Counted from the first letter of the stretch, positions 17,943 through 25,409 are shown. The stretch is 64,000 bases of DNA from Kibdelosporangium sp. MJ126-NF4 (GCF_000826545.1 NZ_CDME01000012.1:62001-126000); one strand, 5' to 3'. Numbers and translations: made by a program. The notes: generated by a model not told the origin, from the sequence alone.

Positions 17943-18218
17943 CGCCGGCGGGCAGGCCTCCAAGAGGGGGACACAAACAACTCTGTTCGCCCAGCCGGTT
18001 CGCTCAACCCACGTGACTTCCCGGGTCTAGTGGGGGGCGCGGGGCGCCCCTCCCGTATGGCCTGCCAAAGGAAACCACGACGTGCCGGGAGGTCGGTATC
18101 GCCTGCGCCGTGGGTTGGGTTGCGTAGGCCGACCTCCCGACACGCCGTGGTATGGCTTCGCCCAGGCCATACGGGAGGGACACCCCACGAACCACACCCC
18201 TGCGCTGGCGCGCAAGCC
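17943..18218 (-). repeat. long inverted repeat, right arm (reverse copy of 17476-17758)
   Basis: Reverse-complement copy of the left arm, diverged by scattered substitutions and small indels. Its own palindromic core is 18049-18178. A 184-nt unique loop separates the arms. The same order of elements (GCGC palindrome, GGGTTCGTGG, core hairpin, CCGGGAAGTCACGTGGG) is kept in both. Confidence 0.8.
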
Positions 18219-18376
18219 GCACATCTCCGAGCTCTCGCGCAGGCCGCATGCCCCTGCTCTCTCTCGCGCGCGTCACACACCCCTAATGCGCTTCGCGCGC
18301 GCCGCACGCCCCTGCGCTTGCGCGCAGGCTCGGCTCTTGCAGTATTGCGCGCACCCCTGCGCTTTTGCGCATGCGG
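18190..18376. repeat. cluster of short CCCCT/GCGC palindromes
   Basis: About five copies of a degenerate unit, CCCCT followed by a GCGC-nn-GCGC palindrome, occur at roughly 18196, 18251, 18280, 18309 and 18354 with uneven spacing of 29-55 nt. Related GCGC palindromes flank the left arm at 17464-17495. The uneven spacing and imperfect units rule out a CRISPR array. Confidence 0.55.
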
Positions 18377-18426
18377 CCGACGGGTTTGGACTTGACGTCG
18401 GGTGACTATGCGTACAGTGTGTCGCC

Positions 18427-18834
18427 ATGTCCGACGGAACTGGTACAAAAGGTGCGTTGTTGGTCGTCAACATCGTGCTGTGGCTGTTGCAGGTCGCGCT
18501 GGCCGCGTACTTCCTGTACAGCGCCTATATGTTGTTCTTCGAGCCTGGAATGGTGAAGAAGTTCGACAACATCGGCTTCGGCCAGTGGTTGCGGTACGTC
18601 ACCGGGGTGCTGGAGACGGCGGGCGCGATCGGCCTGCTGATCCCGGGGCTGTGTGGGCTCGCGGGGCTCGGGCTGGCGCTGGTGATGGTGGGCGCCTCCC
18701 TCACCGAGTTGGTGATCCTCGACAACGGAGACGCCACCCTGCCTTTGATTCTCCTGCTTGCCTCGGTGATCGTCGCCATCTTCCGTCGCGGCGACATCAC
18801 GAGGTTCCTCAGTCGACTGACGCCCGGTCGCTGA
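18427..18834 (+). CDS. DoxX-like integral membrane protein
   Basis: A four-helix DoxX-family membrane protein of 135 residues (helices about 10-32, 50-70, 74-95, 102-120). Some family members act with oxidoreductases in thiol or redox balance. No function can be assigned here. TTGACG (18392) and TACAGT (18413-18418) precede the ATG by only 8 nt and no ribosome site is present, so a leaderless transcript is likely. Its last 26 bp overlap the convergent phosphatase gene. Confidence 0.82.
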   Translation: MSDGTGTKGALLVVNIVLWLLQVALAAYFLYSAYMLFFEPGMVKKFDNIGFGQWLRYVTGVLETAGAIGLLIPGLCGLAGLGLALVMVGASLTELVILDNGDATLPLILLLASVIVAIFRRGDITRFLSRLTPGR

Positions 18835-19264
18835 ACCGCAGGACCCACTTGCGCTGCCACGGTGTTTCCACCGCACGGCGGTTGTAGTGCTCACGCGCCC
18901 ACGGGATGGCGTCGGCCGACGCGACACCGGCCAGGATCGCCAGGCAGGACATCACTGTGCCTGTCCGGCCGACGCCACCTCCGCACGCGATTTCGGCGCG
19001 TTTGCCGGACCCCGCAGTCTCGTACAGGGCGCGGATCGCGCGGATGGCTGCCTCGGTGTCTTTCGGCAGCAGGAAATCCGGCCACTCGATCCAGTCGTGT
19101 GGCCAGTCGAGCGCGGCTTCGTGCTTCCGGCGCATCTTCGCCGACCCCAGATAGAGGCCGTACTCCGGCTTGACGCCGGGTGGCTCGGGGTTGCGCAGAC
19201 CCCGGCCGCGGATCCAGGTCCCGTTCGGCAACTGGATCGCGCCTTCAAGATGGGAGCTGGTCAT
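18809..19264 (-). CDS. protein tyrosine phosphatase-like protein
   Basis: A small cysteine phosphatase (151 aa). The signature is CGGGVGRTGTV at about residues 95-105, matching CX5R with the catalytic Cys and Arg, preceded by LLPKDTEAAIRAIRALYETAGSGKRAEIA. It resembles dual-specificity-type phosphatases of actinomycetes. The general-acid Asp is not certain. ATG at 19264 has AAAGGAGC 5 nt upstream and lies 8 bp after the sialidase stop, so the two genes are one operon. The much longer open frame extending to 20071 runs antisense and out of frame with the sialidase and is discounted. Confidence 0.85.
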   Translation of the reverse strand: MTSSHLEGAIQLPNGTWIRGRGLRNPEPPGVKPEYGLYLGSAKMRRKHEAALDWPHDWIEWPDFLLPKDTEAAIRAIRALYETAGSGKRAEIACGGGVGRTGTVMSCLAILAGVASADAIPWAREHYNRRAVETPWQRKWVLRFSDRASVD

Positions 19265-19272
19265 GCTCCTTT

Positions 19273-20508
19273 CTACTCCGCGCATCCCGGTTCCCGCACA
19301 CCGCCCTGGATCCACGGCAGGTTGACCTTGCGGAACGCGATGGACCGGTGCGAGGTGGAGTTGCTCCCGGTGTTCTCGTTGACCTCGATCAACGCGCCGA
19401 CGTGGTAGTCGGCGGTCTTGGCGATACTGGAGTACCCGCCTTCCTTGTACGTCGAGCTTTCGCCGGGCAGCGGGGCGTCGGCGAACGGACGGCTGTAGCT
19501 CCAGGTCCTGCCCTCGTCCTCGCTCATCCGGATCCGCATCTTGGTGCGGGTGGTCGTGCTCGCGGAGTTGACGAAGGCGAGCCGGGCGGGCGCGTCGGCG
19601 TTGTAGCGCATGGTCGAGGCCTCGTTGAGCGGGTCGAGCAGGCAGTCCGCGCCGGTGAACGGCGTGAACCCGGACTCGATCGTGCCGCGGGCGACCCAAC
19701 GGCGTTTGACGTTCTCCCAGTTGCCGGAGGTCGGCCGGTCGTTGCGGTACAGCCTGCCGTCGGCCAGTTCGAGCACAGTGGACTCGCCGGTCTGTTCCAT
19801 GGCGGCACCGCTCGTGGTCCTCATGACCTGGACCTTCCAGGTCGTGCCGTGGTCGTCGCTGTAGATGGTGCGGTGCTGGGCGGGAATGACGAGCCTGCCC
19901 GGGTTGCGCACGGTCGTCTGGATCCCGACGCCGGGGCCGACCGCGTCCCAGTTCCAGCTCTTGCCGGTGGCGAGCGTCTTCGGCTTGAGGCTGTCGGACA
20001 TGTTGACGGGCGCCTGCCAGGTGACGCCGTCGTCGGCGCTGGCGGACAGCCACACCTGCCGGTCGTCCCACGAGTCGACAGGATGGTGGCCTTCCGGCTG
20101 GTGGTTCATGAACAGCCAGATCCTGCCGGTGGACCGGTCGACGACCGGAGTGGGATTACCCCACACGCCCTGGCCTGAGCCGACGACCTCGGACAGCTTC
20201 GACCAGGTGGCACCGTTGTCGGTGGAACGCTTGTACAGCAGGTTGATGTTGCCGTAGTCCTCGTTGCCCGCGGCCCGTCCCTCGACGAACGCGATCAGGG
20301 TGTCCGCGTTGGTCCGGACCAGCGCGGGGATCCGGAAGGAGTGGTAGCGGATGCCGTTGAGTGTGTCGTCGCCGCCACCGTCGAAGAGGATCTTCTCTGC
20401 GTGGGACGGCGACGCTGCCGACACGGCGGTCGGTAGGGCGGTCCCGGCGGTGGTCACGGTGGCGATGACGGTGGCTGCGGCGAGCAGCAGTCTTCCCCAA
20501 TGCTTCAC
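19273..20508 (-). CDS. secreted sialidase-family glycoside hydrolase (GH33-like)
   Basis: An exported exo-sialidase-type six-bladed propeller, 411 residues. The signal peptide ends at about residue 31 (AVSAA). The FRIP motif (SFRIPALV), supplying the first catalytic-site arginine, is at about residue 57, and four Asp boxes are visible: STDNGATW, SADDGVTW, SDDHGTTW and SEDEGRTW. It would cleave terminal sialic acids or related sugars outside the cell. The substrate is not provable. The start is GTG at 20508. It shares a 64-bp divergent promoter region with the cyclophilin gene and leads into the phosphatase gene. Confidence 0.92.
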   Translation of the reverse strand: MKHWGRLLLAAATVIATVTTAGTALPTAVSAASPSHAEKILFDGGGDDTLNGIRYHSFRIPALVRTNADTLIAFVEGRAAGNEDYGNINLLYKRSTDNGATWSKLSEVVGSGQGVWGNPTPVVDRSTGRIWLFMNHQPEGHHPVDSWDDRQVWLSASADDGVTWQAPVNMSDSLKPKTLATGKSWNWDAVGPGVGIQTTVRNPGRLVIPAQHRTIYSDDHGTTWKVQVMRTTSGAAMEQTGESTVLELADGRLYRNDRPTSGNWENVKRRWVARGTIESGFTPFTGADCLLDPLNEASTMRYNADAPARLAFVNSASTTTRTKMRIRMSEDEGRTWSYSRPFADAPLPGESSTYKEGGYSSIAKTADYHVGALIEVNENTGSNSTSHRSIAFRKVNLPWIQGGVREPGCAE

Positions 20509-20572
20509 AGCCTCGATCCTGGCCCGGATCGATACAAGCCGCCTACAACTCTGCAGCCGTTATTGTCTCCGC

Positions 20573-21250
20573 ATGAGGCTTCGTTGGGTTTTAACCACGG
20601 TCGTCGCACTGGCGGCCTCCGTAGTCACCACGGCACCGGCCCAGGCCGCGCAGGCCGAGCGGCACAAGCCGATCGTCCGGTGCGAGTTCACGCCGACGCC
20701 GGAGAACCCGTCCCCACGGCCCGTGCTGCGGCCGTTGCCGTTCGCGCTGACCGTCGGGACGCAGAAGGTCACCTTCAGGACCAACTACGGTCCGGTGGTG
20801 ATCGAGCTGAACAGGGCAGGCGCGGCGCCCTGCGCGGTGCACAACATGGTCAGCCTGGTGGTGCAGCGCTTCTACAACAAGAGCCAGTGCTGGCGGCTGA
20901 CGAACTCCGCCCGGCTCGGTGTCCTGCAGTGCGGGGACCTGATCAAGGCCGAAGTGGGCGGGCCCGGGTACAAGTTCGCCGACGAGGTCACCGGTAAGGA
21001 GACGTATCCGCGCGGCACCGTGGCCATGGGCAACCAGGGGGCGGGGACGAACGGCAGCGAGTTCTTCATCGTCCACTCGTTCGCCAACATCGCCCCGAAG
21101 TACTCGGTGCTGGGCAAGGTCGTCCGCGGGATGGACGTGCTCGACAGGATCGTCGCGAACGGCATCATCGACACGGATCCGGCGGTGCCGGGTGACGGCC
21201 TGCCCGCCAAGCCGGTGAAGATCGAGAAGGTGACGATCGGCGGGTTCTAG
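20573..21250 (+). CDS. secreted cyclophilin-type peptidyl-prolyl isomerase
   Basis: An exported cyclophilin (225 aa) that would accelerate proline isomerisation in secreted proteins. A Sec signal peptide ends near residue 25 (PAQAAQA). The catalytic domain shows TNYGPVVIELNRAGAAPCAVHNMVSLV, the motif CWRLTNSARLGVLQCGD in place of the usual FHR motif, GTVAMGNQGAGTNGSEFFIVHS and YSVLGKVVRGMDVLDRI. The FHR Phe/His are replaced (CWRL), so only the Arg is kept. ATG at 20573 lacks a ribosome site and TATTGT lies 6 nt upstream, suggesting leaderless translation. Confidence 0.9.
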   Translation: MRLRWVLTTVVALAASVVTTAPAQAAQAERHKPIVRCEFTPTPENPSPRPVLRPLPFALTVGTQKVTFRTNYGPVVIELNRAGAAPCAVHNMVSLVVQRFYNKSQCWRLTNSARLGVLQCGDLIKAEVGGPGYKFADEVTGKETYPRGTVAMGNQGAGTNGSEFFIVHSFANIAPKYSVLGKVVRGMDVLDRIVANGIIDTDPAVPGDGLPAKPVKIEKVTIGGF

Positions 21251-21260
21251 CGGCTCGTCC

Positions 21261-22271
21261 TCATGCGACGGTGAGCACGATCTTGCCTTGGATGTGCCCA
21301 CGGGCGGCTCGCTCGTGGGCACTTCGGGCATCAGCGAGCGGAAACGTGCTGTCTATGGCGACGCGCAGCGTGCCCGCGTCGAGCAGGCGTCCGAATTCCT
21401 CGAGTTGCGGGCCGTTCGAGCGCACCTGGCTGATCGAGACCGTGACACCGAGCCTCGTGGCGTCCTCGGGATCGTGACCGCCGAGGAACACGGGGAACAA
21501 CGCGCCACCGCGCTTGATCGTGCGCAGGAACCGACCGGTGTCGGGACCGCCGACCGTGTCGAGCACGAGATCGATGTCGTGCGCGACTTCCTCGGGACGA
21601 GTCTTGGTGTAGTCGATGAACTCGTCGGCGCCGAGGTCACGCAGGAACGACTCGTGCGCGCCTGACGCCACCGCGATGACACGCGCACCCTTCCATTTGG
21701 CCAACTGCAGCGCGAAGTGCCCCACGCCGCCCGCAGCACCGTTGACGAGTACCGTCGTCTCGGAGTTCAACGGCACAGGACGATGCCGCTCCGCCTGGAA
21801 GGGCGACGGGTGGTCGTGTCCGAGTTCGATCAGGAACTGCCATGCGGTGAGCCCCGCCATGGGCGCCCCGGCGGCGTGCACGTGATCGATGTGGGCCGGT
21901 TTGCGTGCGAGGTCTGACGCGGGTGCGGTGACGTACTCGGCGTAGCCGCTGCCCTTGAGGCTGGGAAAGCGCAGGAGGCCGAAGACCTCGTCGCCGACGG
22001 CGAAACCGTCCACATCCGCGCCGAGTGCCTCGACGACGCCCGACACGTCCGTCCCCGGAGTCAGCGGCAGACTCAACGGCGGCCGCAGCTCGGCGGGCAC
22101 ATTCAGCAGTCCACCGCGCACATACCAGTCGGGTGGGTTGATGCCCGCCGCGTGCACGCGAACGAGCACTTCTCCCGGCTGGGGCTCGGGAACCGGGATC
22201 TCGTCGAGCCGCAGGACTTCAGGGCCGCCGAACTCGTGCAGCCGGATCGCCTTCATCGTGGTTGTCGACAT
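21261..22271 (-). CDS. NADP-dependent quinone oxidoreductase-like MDR protein
   Basis: A zinc-free medium-chain dehydrogenase/reductase (336 aa). The N-terminal GroES-like domain is MKAIRLHEFGGPEVLRLDEIPVPEP, and the nucleotide site is NGAAGGVGHFALQLAKWKGARVIAVAS with the AxxGxxG dinucleotide motif. There are no zinc ligands. It probably reduces quinones or enones with NADPH. The ATG follows GAGGAAAC. The upstream region overlaps a TetR-type remnant on the other strand, which in related arrangements would be its regulator. Confidence 0.9.
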   Translation of the reverse strand: MSTTTMKAIRLHEFGGPEVLRLDEIPVPEPQPGEVLVRVHAAGINPPDWYVRGGLLNVPAELRPPLSLPLTPGTDVSGVVEALGADVDGFAVGDEVFGLLRFPSLKGSGYAEYVTAPASDLARKPAHIDHVHAAGAPMAGLTAWQFLIELGHDHPSPFQAERHRPVPLNSETTVLVNGAAGGVGHFALQLAKWKGARVIAVASGAHESFLRDLGADEFIDYTKTRPEEVAHDIDLVLDTVGGPDTGRFLRTIKRGGALFPVFLGGHDPEDATRLGVTVSISQVRSNGPQLEEFGRLLDAGTLRVAIDSTFPLADARSAHERAARGHIQGKIVLTVA

Positions 22272-22280
22272 CGTTTCCTC

Positions 22281-22565
22281 ATGATCAGCGCGGATGGGCT
22301 AGTCTTACACGCTTCGATGGTGGCTGCCATCGCGGATCCCGAGTCCGCGCTGCACGCCTCGTGCGTCGCGATGCGCGCAGCAGGGACCAGACTGCTCACC
22401 CGAGCCCAAGCCGCGGGCCTGGCGCGGACCGACATCGACGGCACCGACCTGTTCGCGCTGGTCGGGGCGCTGGCTTGGCTGCACGACCAGCCCTCGCTCG
22501 CGGCACGCGCCGACCATCTCTTCGACGTCATCGCGAGTGCGATCCTCACCGGCCCCGGTAAGTAG
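22281..22565 (+). pseudogene. TetR-family regulator remnant lacking the DNA-binding domain
   Basis: The 94-residue frame (ADPESALHASCVAMRAAGTRLL to LHDQPSLAARADHLFDVIASAIL) matches the C-terminal ligand/dimer domain of TetR regulators such as those paired with MDR reductases. The roughly 100-residue N-terminal helix-turn-helix part is missing, and the position it would occupy is taken by the 5' end of the divergent reductase gene. The remnant is followed within 55 bp by the IS3-type element, so a deletion linked to transposition is a simple explanation. It could still make a small protein from the ATG at 22281, without a ribosome site. Confidence 0.65.
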
Positions 22566-22618
22566 GCTTTGTACGCGAATTGTGCGGGACGTGTACGAGG
22601 CGGAAGCACGATCGCCGC

Positions 22619-22936
22619 GTGCCCGCACCGAAGAAGTACCCAGACGACCTGCGTGTGAGAGCCGTCCGCCAGGTGTTCGACATCAGACGGGCCAGAGGCA
22701 ACTCCTACGGCGTTATCGCCGAGGTGGCCGCTCGGCTCGGGATCGGCGACCAGTCACTGCGCGGCTGGGTCCGCCAGGCCGAGTTGCACGGCGAGACGCC
22801 GGGTGAGCACGTGTCCGCCGAGCGGCGGATCACCGAGCTGACCAAGGAAGTGCAACAACTGCGCCGCTCCAACGAGATCCTCAAGGCGGCATCGGCTTTT
22901 TTCGCGCGGGAGCTCGACCCGCGACCGATCGGCTGA
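22619..22936 (+). CDS. IS3-type transposase OrfA (HTH + leucine-zipper)
   Basis: A 105-residue DNA-binding subunit: KKYPDDLRVRAVRQV, then the helix-turn-helix YGVIAEVAARLGIGDQSLRGWV (about residues 30-52) and a C-terminal coiled coil RITELTKEVQQLRRSNEILKAASAFFA for multimerisation. GTG at 22619 is the likely start, by similarity to other OrfA proteins. The last codons overlap the frameshift site, as usual for this family. Confidence 0.85.
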   Translation: MPAPKKYPDDLRVRAVRQVFDIRRARGNSYGVIAEVAARLGIGDQSLRGWVRQAELHGETPGEHVSAERRITELTKEVQQLRRSNEILKAASAFFARELDPRPIG

Positions 22937-23523
22937 TCACGTTCGTCAACGAGTACAAGAGCGCGTTCGGAGTCGAGCCGATCTGCCGGGTTCTGGGGAT
23001 CGCTCCGTCGACGTACTACGCGGCCGTTGCCCGGCCGCCGTCGCAGCGCTCGCTGCGGGACGTGGATCTCAAGCGGGAGATCCTCCGTGTCTTCGCCGAG
23101 ACCTCGTCGGGTTCACGGCGGATCTGGCGCAGGCTCAACGAGGAGGGCCTGCAGGTGGCCCGCTGCACGGTCGAGCGGCTGATGCGGGAGATGAAGATCT
23201 CCGGTGGGCCGCGTCCGGCCGCCGACGGCCCGGAGATCCGGCGGTGGTTCGTCGACTTCGTGGACGGCGCGTTGTTCGTGGTCGACGAGTCCGCGCACAG
23301 GATTCTTGCCTACGAACGGCCCGGTGTGGTCAGCACCGAGCTGGTCCTCGACGCGTTGGAAGGCGCGTTGTGGGGCGGCGCCTGGCATTCCGGGCACACC
23401 GCGATCCGCTACAGCAAGCGGCTCGCCGCGTCCGGTGTGGACATCTCGACAGGCACCGTCGGGGAAAGCCCGACGGCCCAGTCGATGATCCAGTGGTACA
23501 CACGGGAACTGGCAGCGGTCTAG
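22897..23523 (+). CDS. IS3-type OrfB, catalytic residues lost but frame open
   Basis: The frame from the T6 slippery site is open for 208 codons. The N-terminal part is normal IS3 OrfB (YKSAFGVEPICRVLGIAPSTYY, SRRIWRRLNEEGLQVARCTVERLM). The rve-like part is shortened: WFVDFVDG may keep the first catalytic Asp, the HHSD-G-QY segment holding the second Asp is reduced to HSGHTAIRY, and the catalytic Glu of the AES/AET motif reads AQS. The changes are in-frame deletions and substitutions, with no stop or frameshift. Transposition activity is very unlikely. It could be a decaying copy or a protein kept for DNA binding. Confidence 0.7.
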   Translation, partial: FFRAGARPATDRLITFVNEYKSAFGVEPICRVLGIAPSTYYAAVARPPSQRSLRDVDLKREILRVFAETSSGSRRIWRRLNEEGLQVARCTVERLMREMKISGGPRPAADGPEIRRWFVDFVDGALFVVDESAHRILAYERPGVVSTELVLDALEGALWGGAWHSGHTAIRYSKRLAASGVDISTGTVGESPTAQSMIQWYTRELAAV

Positions 23524-24413
23524 CGCACCGGCTGTTTGCGTGGCTTGAGACGGAGGTTCGGCAGGATCGGGGCGGGGATCCTGTCGGCTCCATGGCCCGC
23601 GACCGTGCCGAACCGGCTCGGGTCGCCGCCTTCCCAGTCCTCGCGGGCCGCCATGATCTCGTCGTGGCTGCGGCCGACGAAGTTCCACCACATCACGAGA
23701 TCCTCGCCGAACGGTTCACCGCCGAGCAGGACCGCGCGGGCCGGGCCGGAGATGGTGAGCTCGTCACGCCCCGTGCCCAGGTACAGCAACGGGCCTGGCT
23801 TCAGTTCCACACCGGCGACCTGGACGATGCCGTCGACCACGAGCAGTCCGTACTCGAAGTCGGGCCGCAGTGGCAGGGTCGCCTCGGTGACGTCGAGCTG
23901 TGCGCCGACGAGCGGCGAGTACGTCGTCGCGGGCGACTCCGCATCGCCGAGCGTGCCCATGAACACCAGCGCGTCGATGCCGTTGTCCTGATATCTCGGC
24001 AGCGAGGCATGGTGTTCGAACCCGGCTGGGCCAGCCGCCGCGTCAGCGGGCAACGCGACCCACAGTTGCAGCGCGTGCAACGGGCCGGTGCCGATCGAGA
24101 GTTCCGAGTGCGACACTCCCCTGCCGCTGGTCATCAGGTTGAGCTGGCCGGGACGCAGGATCGCGTCGCTGCCCACGCTGTCGCGGTGGCGGATCTCACC
24201 GGCCAGCGGCCACGTCACGGTCTGCAGGCCGATGTGCGGATGTGGCAGGACGACCATCTCGGCCACGTCCGGACCGAACTGGTCGAGGAAGCACCAGGCT
24301 CCCAGTGTCGGCAGCCCACGCTGCGGCAGGACACGGTCCACCTGGACGCCGCGCACCCCGCCGAGCGGGACCTCGCGGGCCTCGAAGAACTCCGGGCTGG
24401 TGGTGTTGCTCAT
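23520..24413 (-). CDS. pirin-family protein
   Basis: A bicupin of the pirin family (297 aa). Some bacterial pirins are quercetin dioxygenases and others modulate metabolic enzymes. Metal ligands are visible in the N-terminal cupin: HPHIGLQTVTW (two His), a His after MTSGRGVSHSE, and the adjacent Glu. Start ATG at 24413 overlaps the TGA of the upstream GNAT gene (ATGA). Its stop TAG shares the CTAG with the convergent transposase frame. Confidence 0.9.
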   Translation of the reverse strand: MSNTTSPEFFEAREVPLGGVRGVQVDRVLPQRGLPTLGAWCFLDQFGPDVAEMVVLPHPHIGLQTVTWPLAGEIRHRDSVGSDAILRPGQLNLMTSGRGVSHSELSIGTGPLHALQLWVALPADAAAGPAGFEHHASLPRYQDNGIDALVFMGTLGDAESPATTYSPLVGAQLDVTEATLPLRPDFEYGLLVVDGIVQVAGVELKPGPLLYLGTGRDELTISGPARAVLLGGEPFGEDLVMWWNFVGRSHDEIMAAREDWEGGDPSRFGTVAGHGADRIPAPILPNLRLKPRKQPVR

Positions 24414-24706
24414 CCGGGCCACTGGACATGGTCGTCGTACTGCGAGTTCTTGCGGACGAACGCGGCGATGAACGGGCAGACCGGCACGATCACCTTGCCG
24501 CTGCCGACCACCGCGTCCAGTGCTCCGGTGGCGAGCACCTTGCCGAGGCCCTTGCCCGCGAACGCGTCGTCGATCTCGGTGTGCGTGAAGACAACCTGGT
24601 CGCCCTGCTCGGTGTACGCCGCGAATCCGGCCAGCTCACCGGCGTGGAACACCTCGTAGCGGCTCTTGTCGGCATTGCGGACGACCTCAGTCGTTTCGTC
24701 AGTCAT
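24410..24706 (-). CDS. small GNAT-fold acetyltransferase (YjdJ-type)
   Basis: A 98-residue short GNAT protein of the N-acetyltransferase_CG type. The visible pattern is ELAGFAAYTEQGDQVVFTHTEIDDAFAGKGLGKVL (acetyl-CoA pyrophosphate loop GKGLGK) and VIVPVCPFIAAFVRKN with the conserved Cys. The substrate is unknown. ATG at 24706 has GAAGGACA upstream. The frame open to 24742 lacks a ribosome site. It is translationally coupled to pirin. Confidence 0.86.
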   Translation of the reverse strand: MTDETTEVVRNADKSRYEVFHAGELAGFAAYTEQGDQVVFTHTEIDDAFAGKGLGKVLATGALDAVVGSGKVIVPVCPFIAAFVRKNSQYDDHVQWPG

Positions 24707-24845
24707 CTTGTCCTTCTCGGCTGAGAACGGTTTCCCGTCCATAGTGACGCATCGAAGAGGATTCGCATTCCGGGAGGGTCCGGCGTCACGTTGCGACGAC
24801 CGGGCCTGACTGAACGCGGGGTCGATCGACTACGTTGTGGTAATT

Positions 24846-25409
24846 GTGAGGCCAGAGGACACCGAGATAACCCAGCTAGCGTTCGCGGCCCGACGCGGCG
24901 ACCGCGGCGCGTTGGAGCGGTTCATCCGTGCCACGCAGCGCGACGTGTGGCGGTTCGTCGCCCACCTCGCCGACCCGAAGCTGGCCGACGACCTCGCCCA
25001 GGAGACCTACCTGCGCGCGTTGGGCAGCATCGGCCGGTTCGAGGGCCGCTCGTCGGCACGCACCTGGTTGTTGTCGATCGCGCGCCGGGTCGTCGTCGAT
25101 CAGATCAGGGCCGCTCAGGTGCGCCCGCGGCACGCCGACGTGCCGGACTGGCAGGCAGCGGCCGAGCGCGTCCAGCAGGCCAACGGCTTCGAGGAGGGTG
25201 TCGTCCTCGAGGAGCTGGTCAGGTCGTTGGACTCGGAACGGCGTGAGGCCTTCGTGCTGACCCAGACCCTCGGCCTGTCGTACGCGGACGCGGCCGAGGT
25301 GTGCGACTGCCCGGTGGGCACGATCCGGTCCAGGGTGGCCAGGGCCCGTGACGACCTGATCACGTCCATGAAGGACACCGACACACCCCGGGAGCGGTTC
25401 GCCATCTAG
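24846..25409 (+). CDS. sigC: ECF RNA polymerase sigma factor, SigC-like
   Basis: An extracytoplasmic-function sigma factor of 187 residues that closely follows mycobacterial SigC. Region 2 is RFIRATQRDVWRFVAHLADPKLADDLAQETYLRAL with FEGRSSARTWLLSIARRVVVDQIR. Region 4 is RREAFVLTQTLGLSYADAAEVCDCPVGTIRSRVARARDDL. No anti-sigma factor gene is adjacent, as for SigC in mycobacteria. GTG at 24846 is favoured (TACGTT lies 10 nt upstream, no ribosome site, likely leaderless). GTG at 24837 is the alternative. Confidence 0.9.
   Translation: MRPEDTEITQLAFAARRGDRGALERFIRATQRDVWRFVAHLADPKLADDLAQETYLRALGSIGRFEGRSSARTWLLSIARRVVVDQIRAAQVRPRHADVPDWQAAAERVQQANGFEEGVVLEELVRSLDSERREAFVLTQTLGLSYADAAEVCDCPVGTIRSRVARARDDLITSMKDTDTPRERFAI

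Larger units (their letters stand above)
17425..18426. other. 1-kb non-coding region rich in inverted repeats
   Basis: I see no credible gene here. The open frames have no homology-like pattern and follow the repeats. The region contains a long inverted repeat (arms 17476-17758 and 17943-18218), a cluster of short GCGC palindromes (about 18190-18375) and, at its right end, the promoter of the DoxX gene. Confidence 0.75.
22619..23523 (+). mobile_element. IS3-type element, defective, ends not found
   Basis: A two-frame IS3 arrangement: orfA (22619-22936) and orfB in the -1 frame (to 23523), linked by T TTT TTC at 22897-22903, a classic slippery site for programmed -1 frameshifting. No terminal inverted repeats or target duplication could be recognised. 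The right side stops exactly at the convergent pirin gene, sharing its stop bases CTAG. The element therefore appears truncated or reduced to its genes. Confidence 0.75.

Noticed and set aside
18190..18376. Possible CRISPR array
   Set aside because: Units are degenerate GCGC palindromes with spacers of unequal length and no cas genes nearby.
17512..18448. Open frames in the repeat-rich region
   Set aside because: Their translations mirror the inverted repeats, lack ribosome sites and show no recognisable protein pattern.
18809..20071. 420-residue fusion of phosphatase with an upstream sequence
   Set aside because: The upstream portion is the sialidase gene read in another frame. The phosphatase has its own start and ribosome site at 19264.
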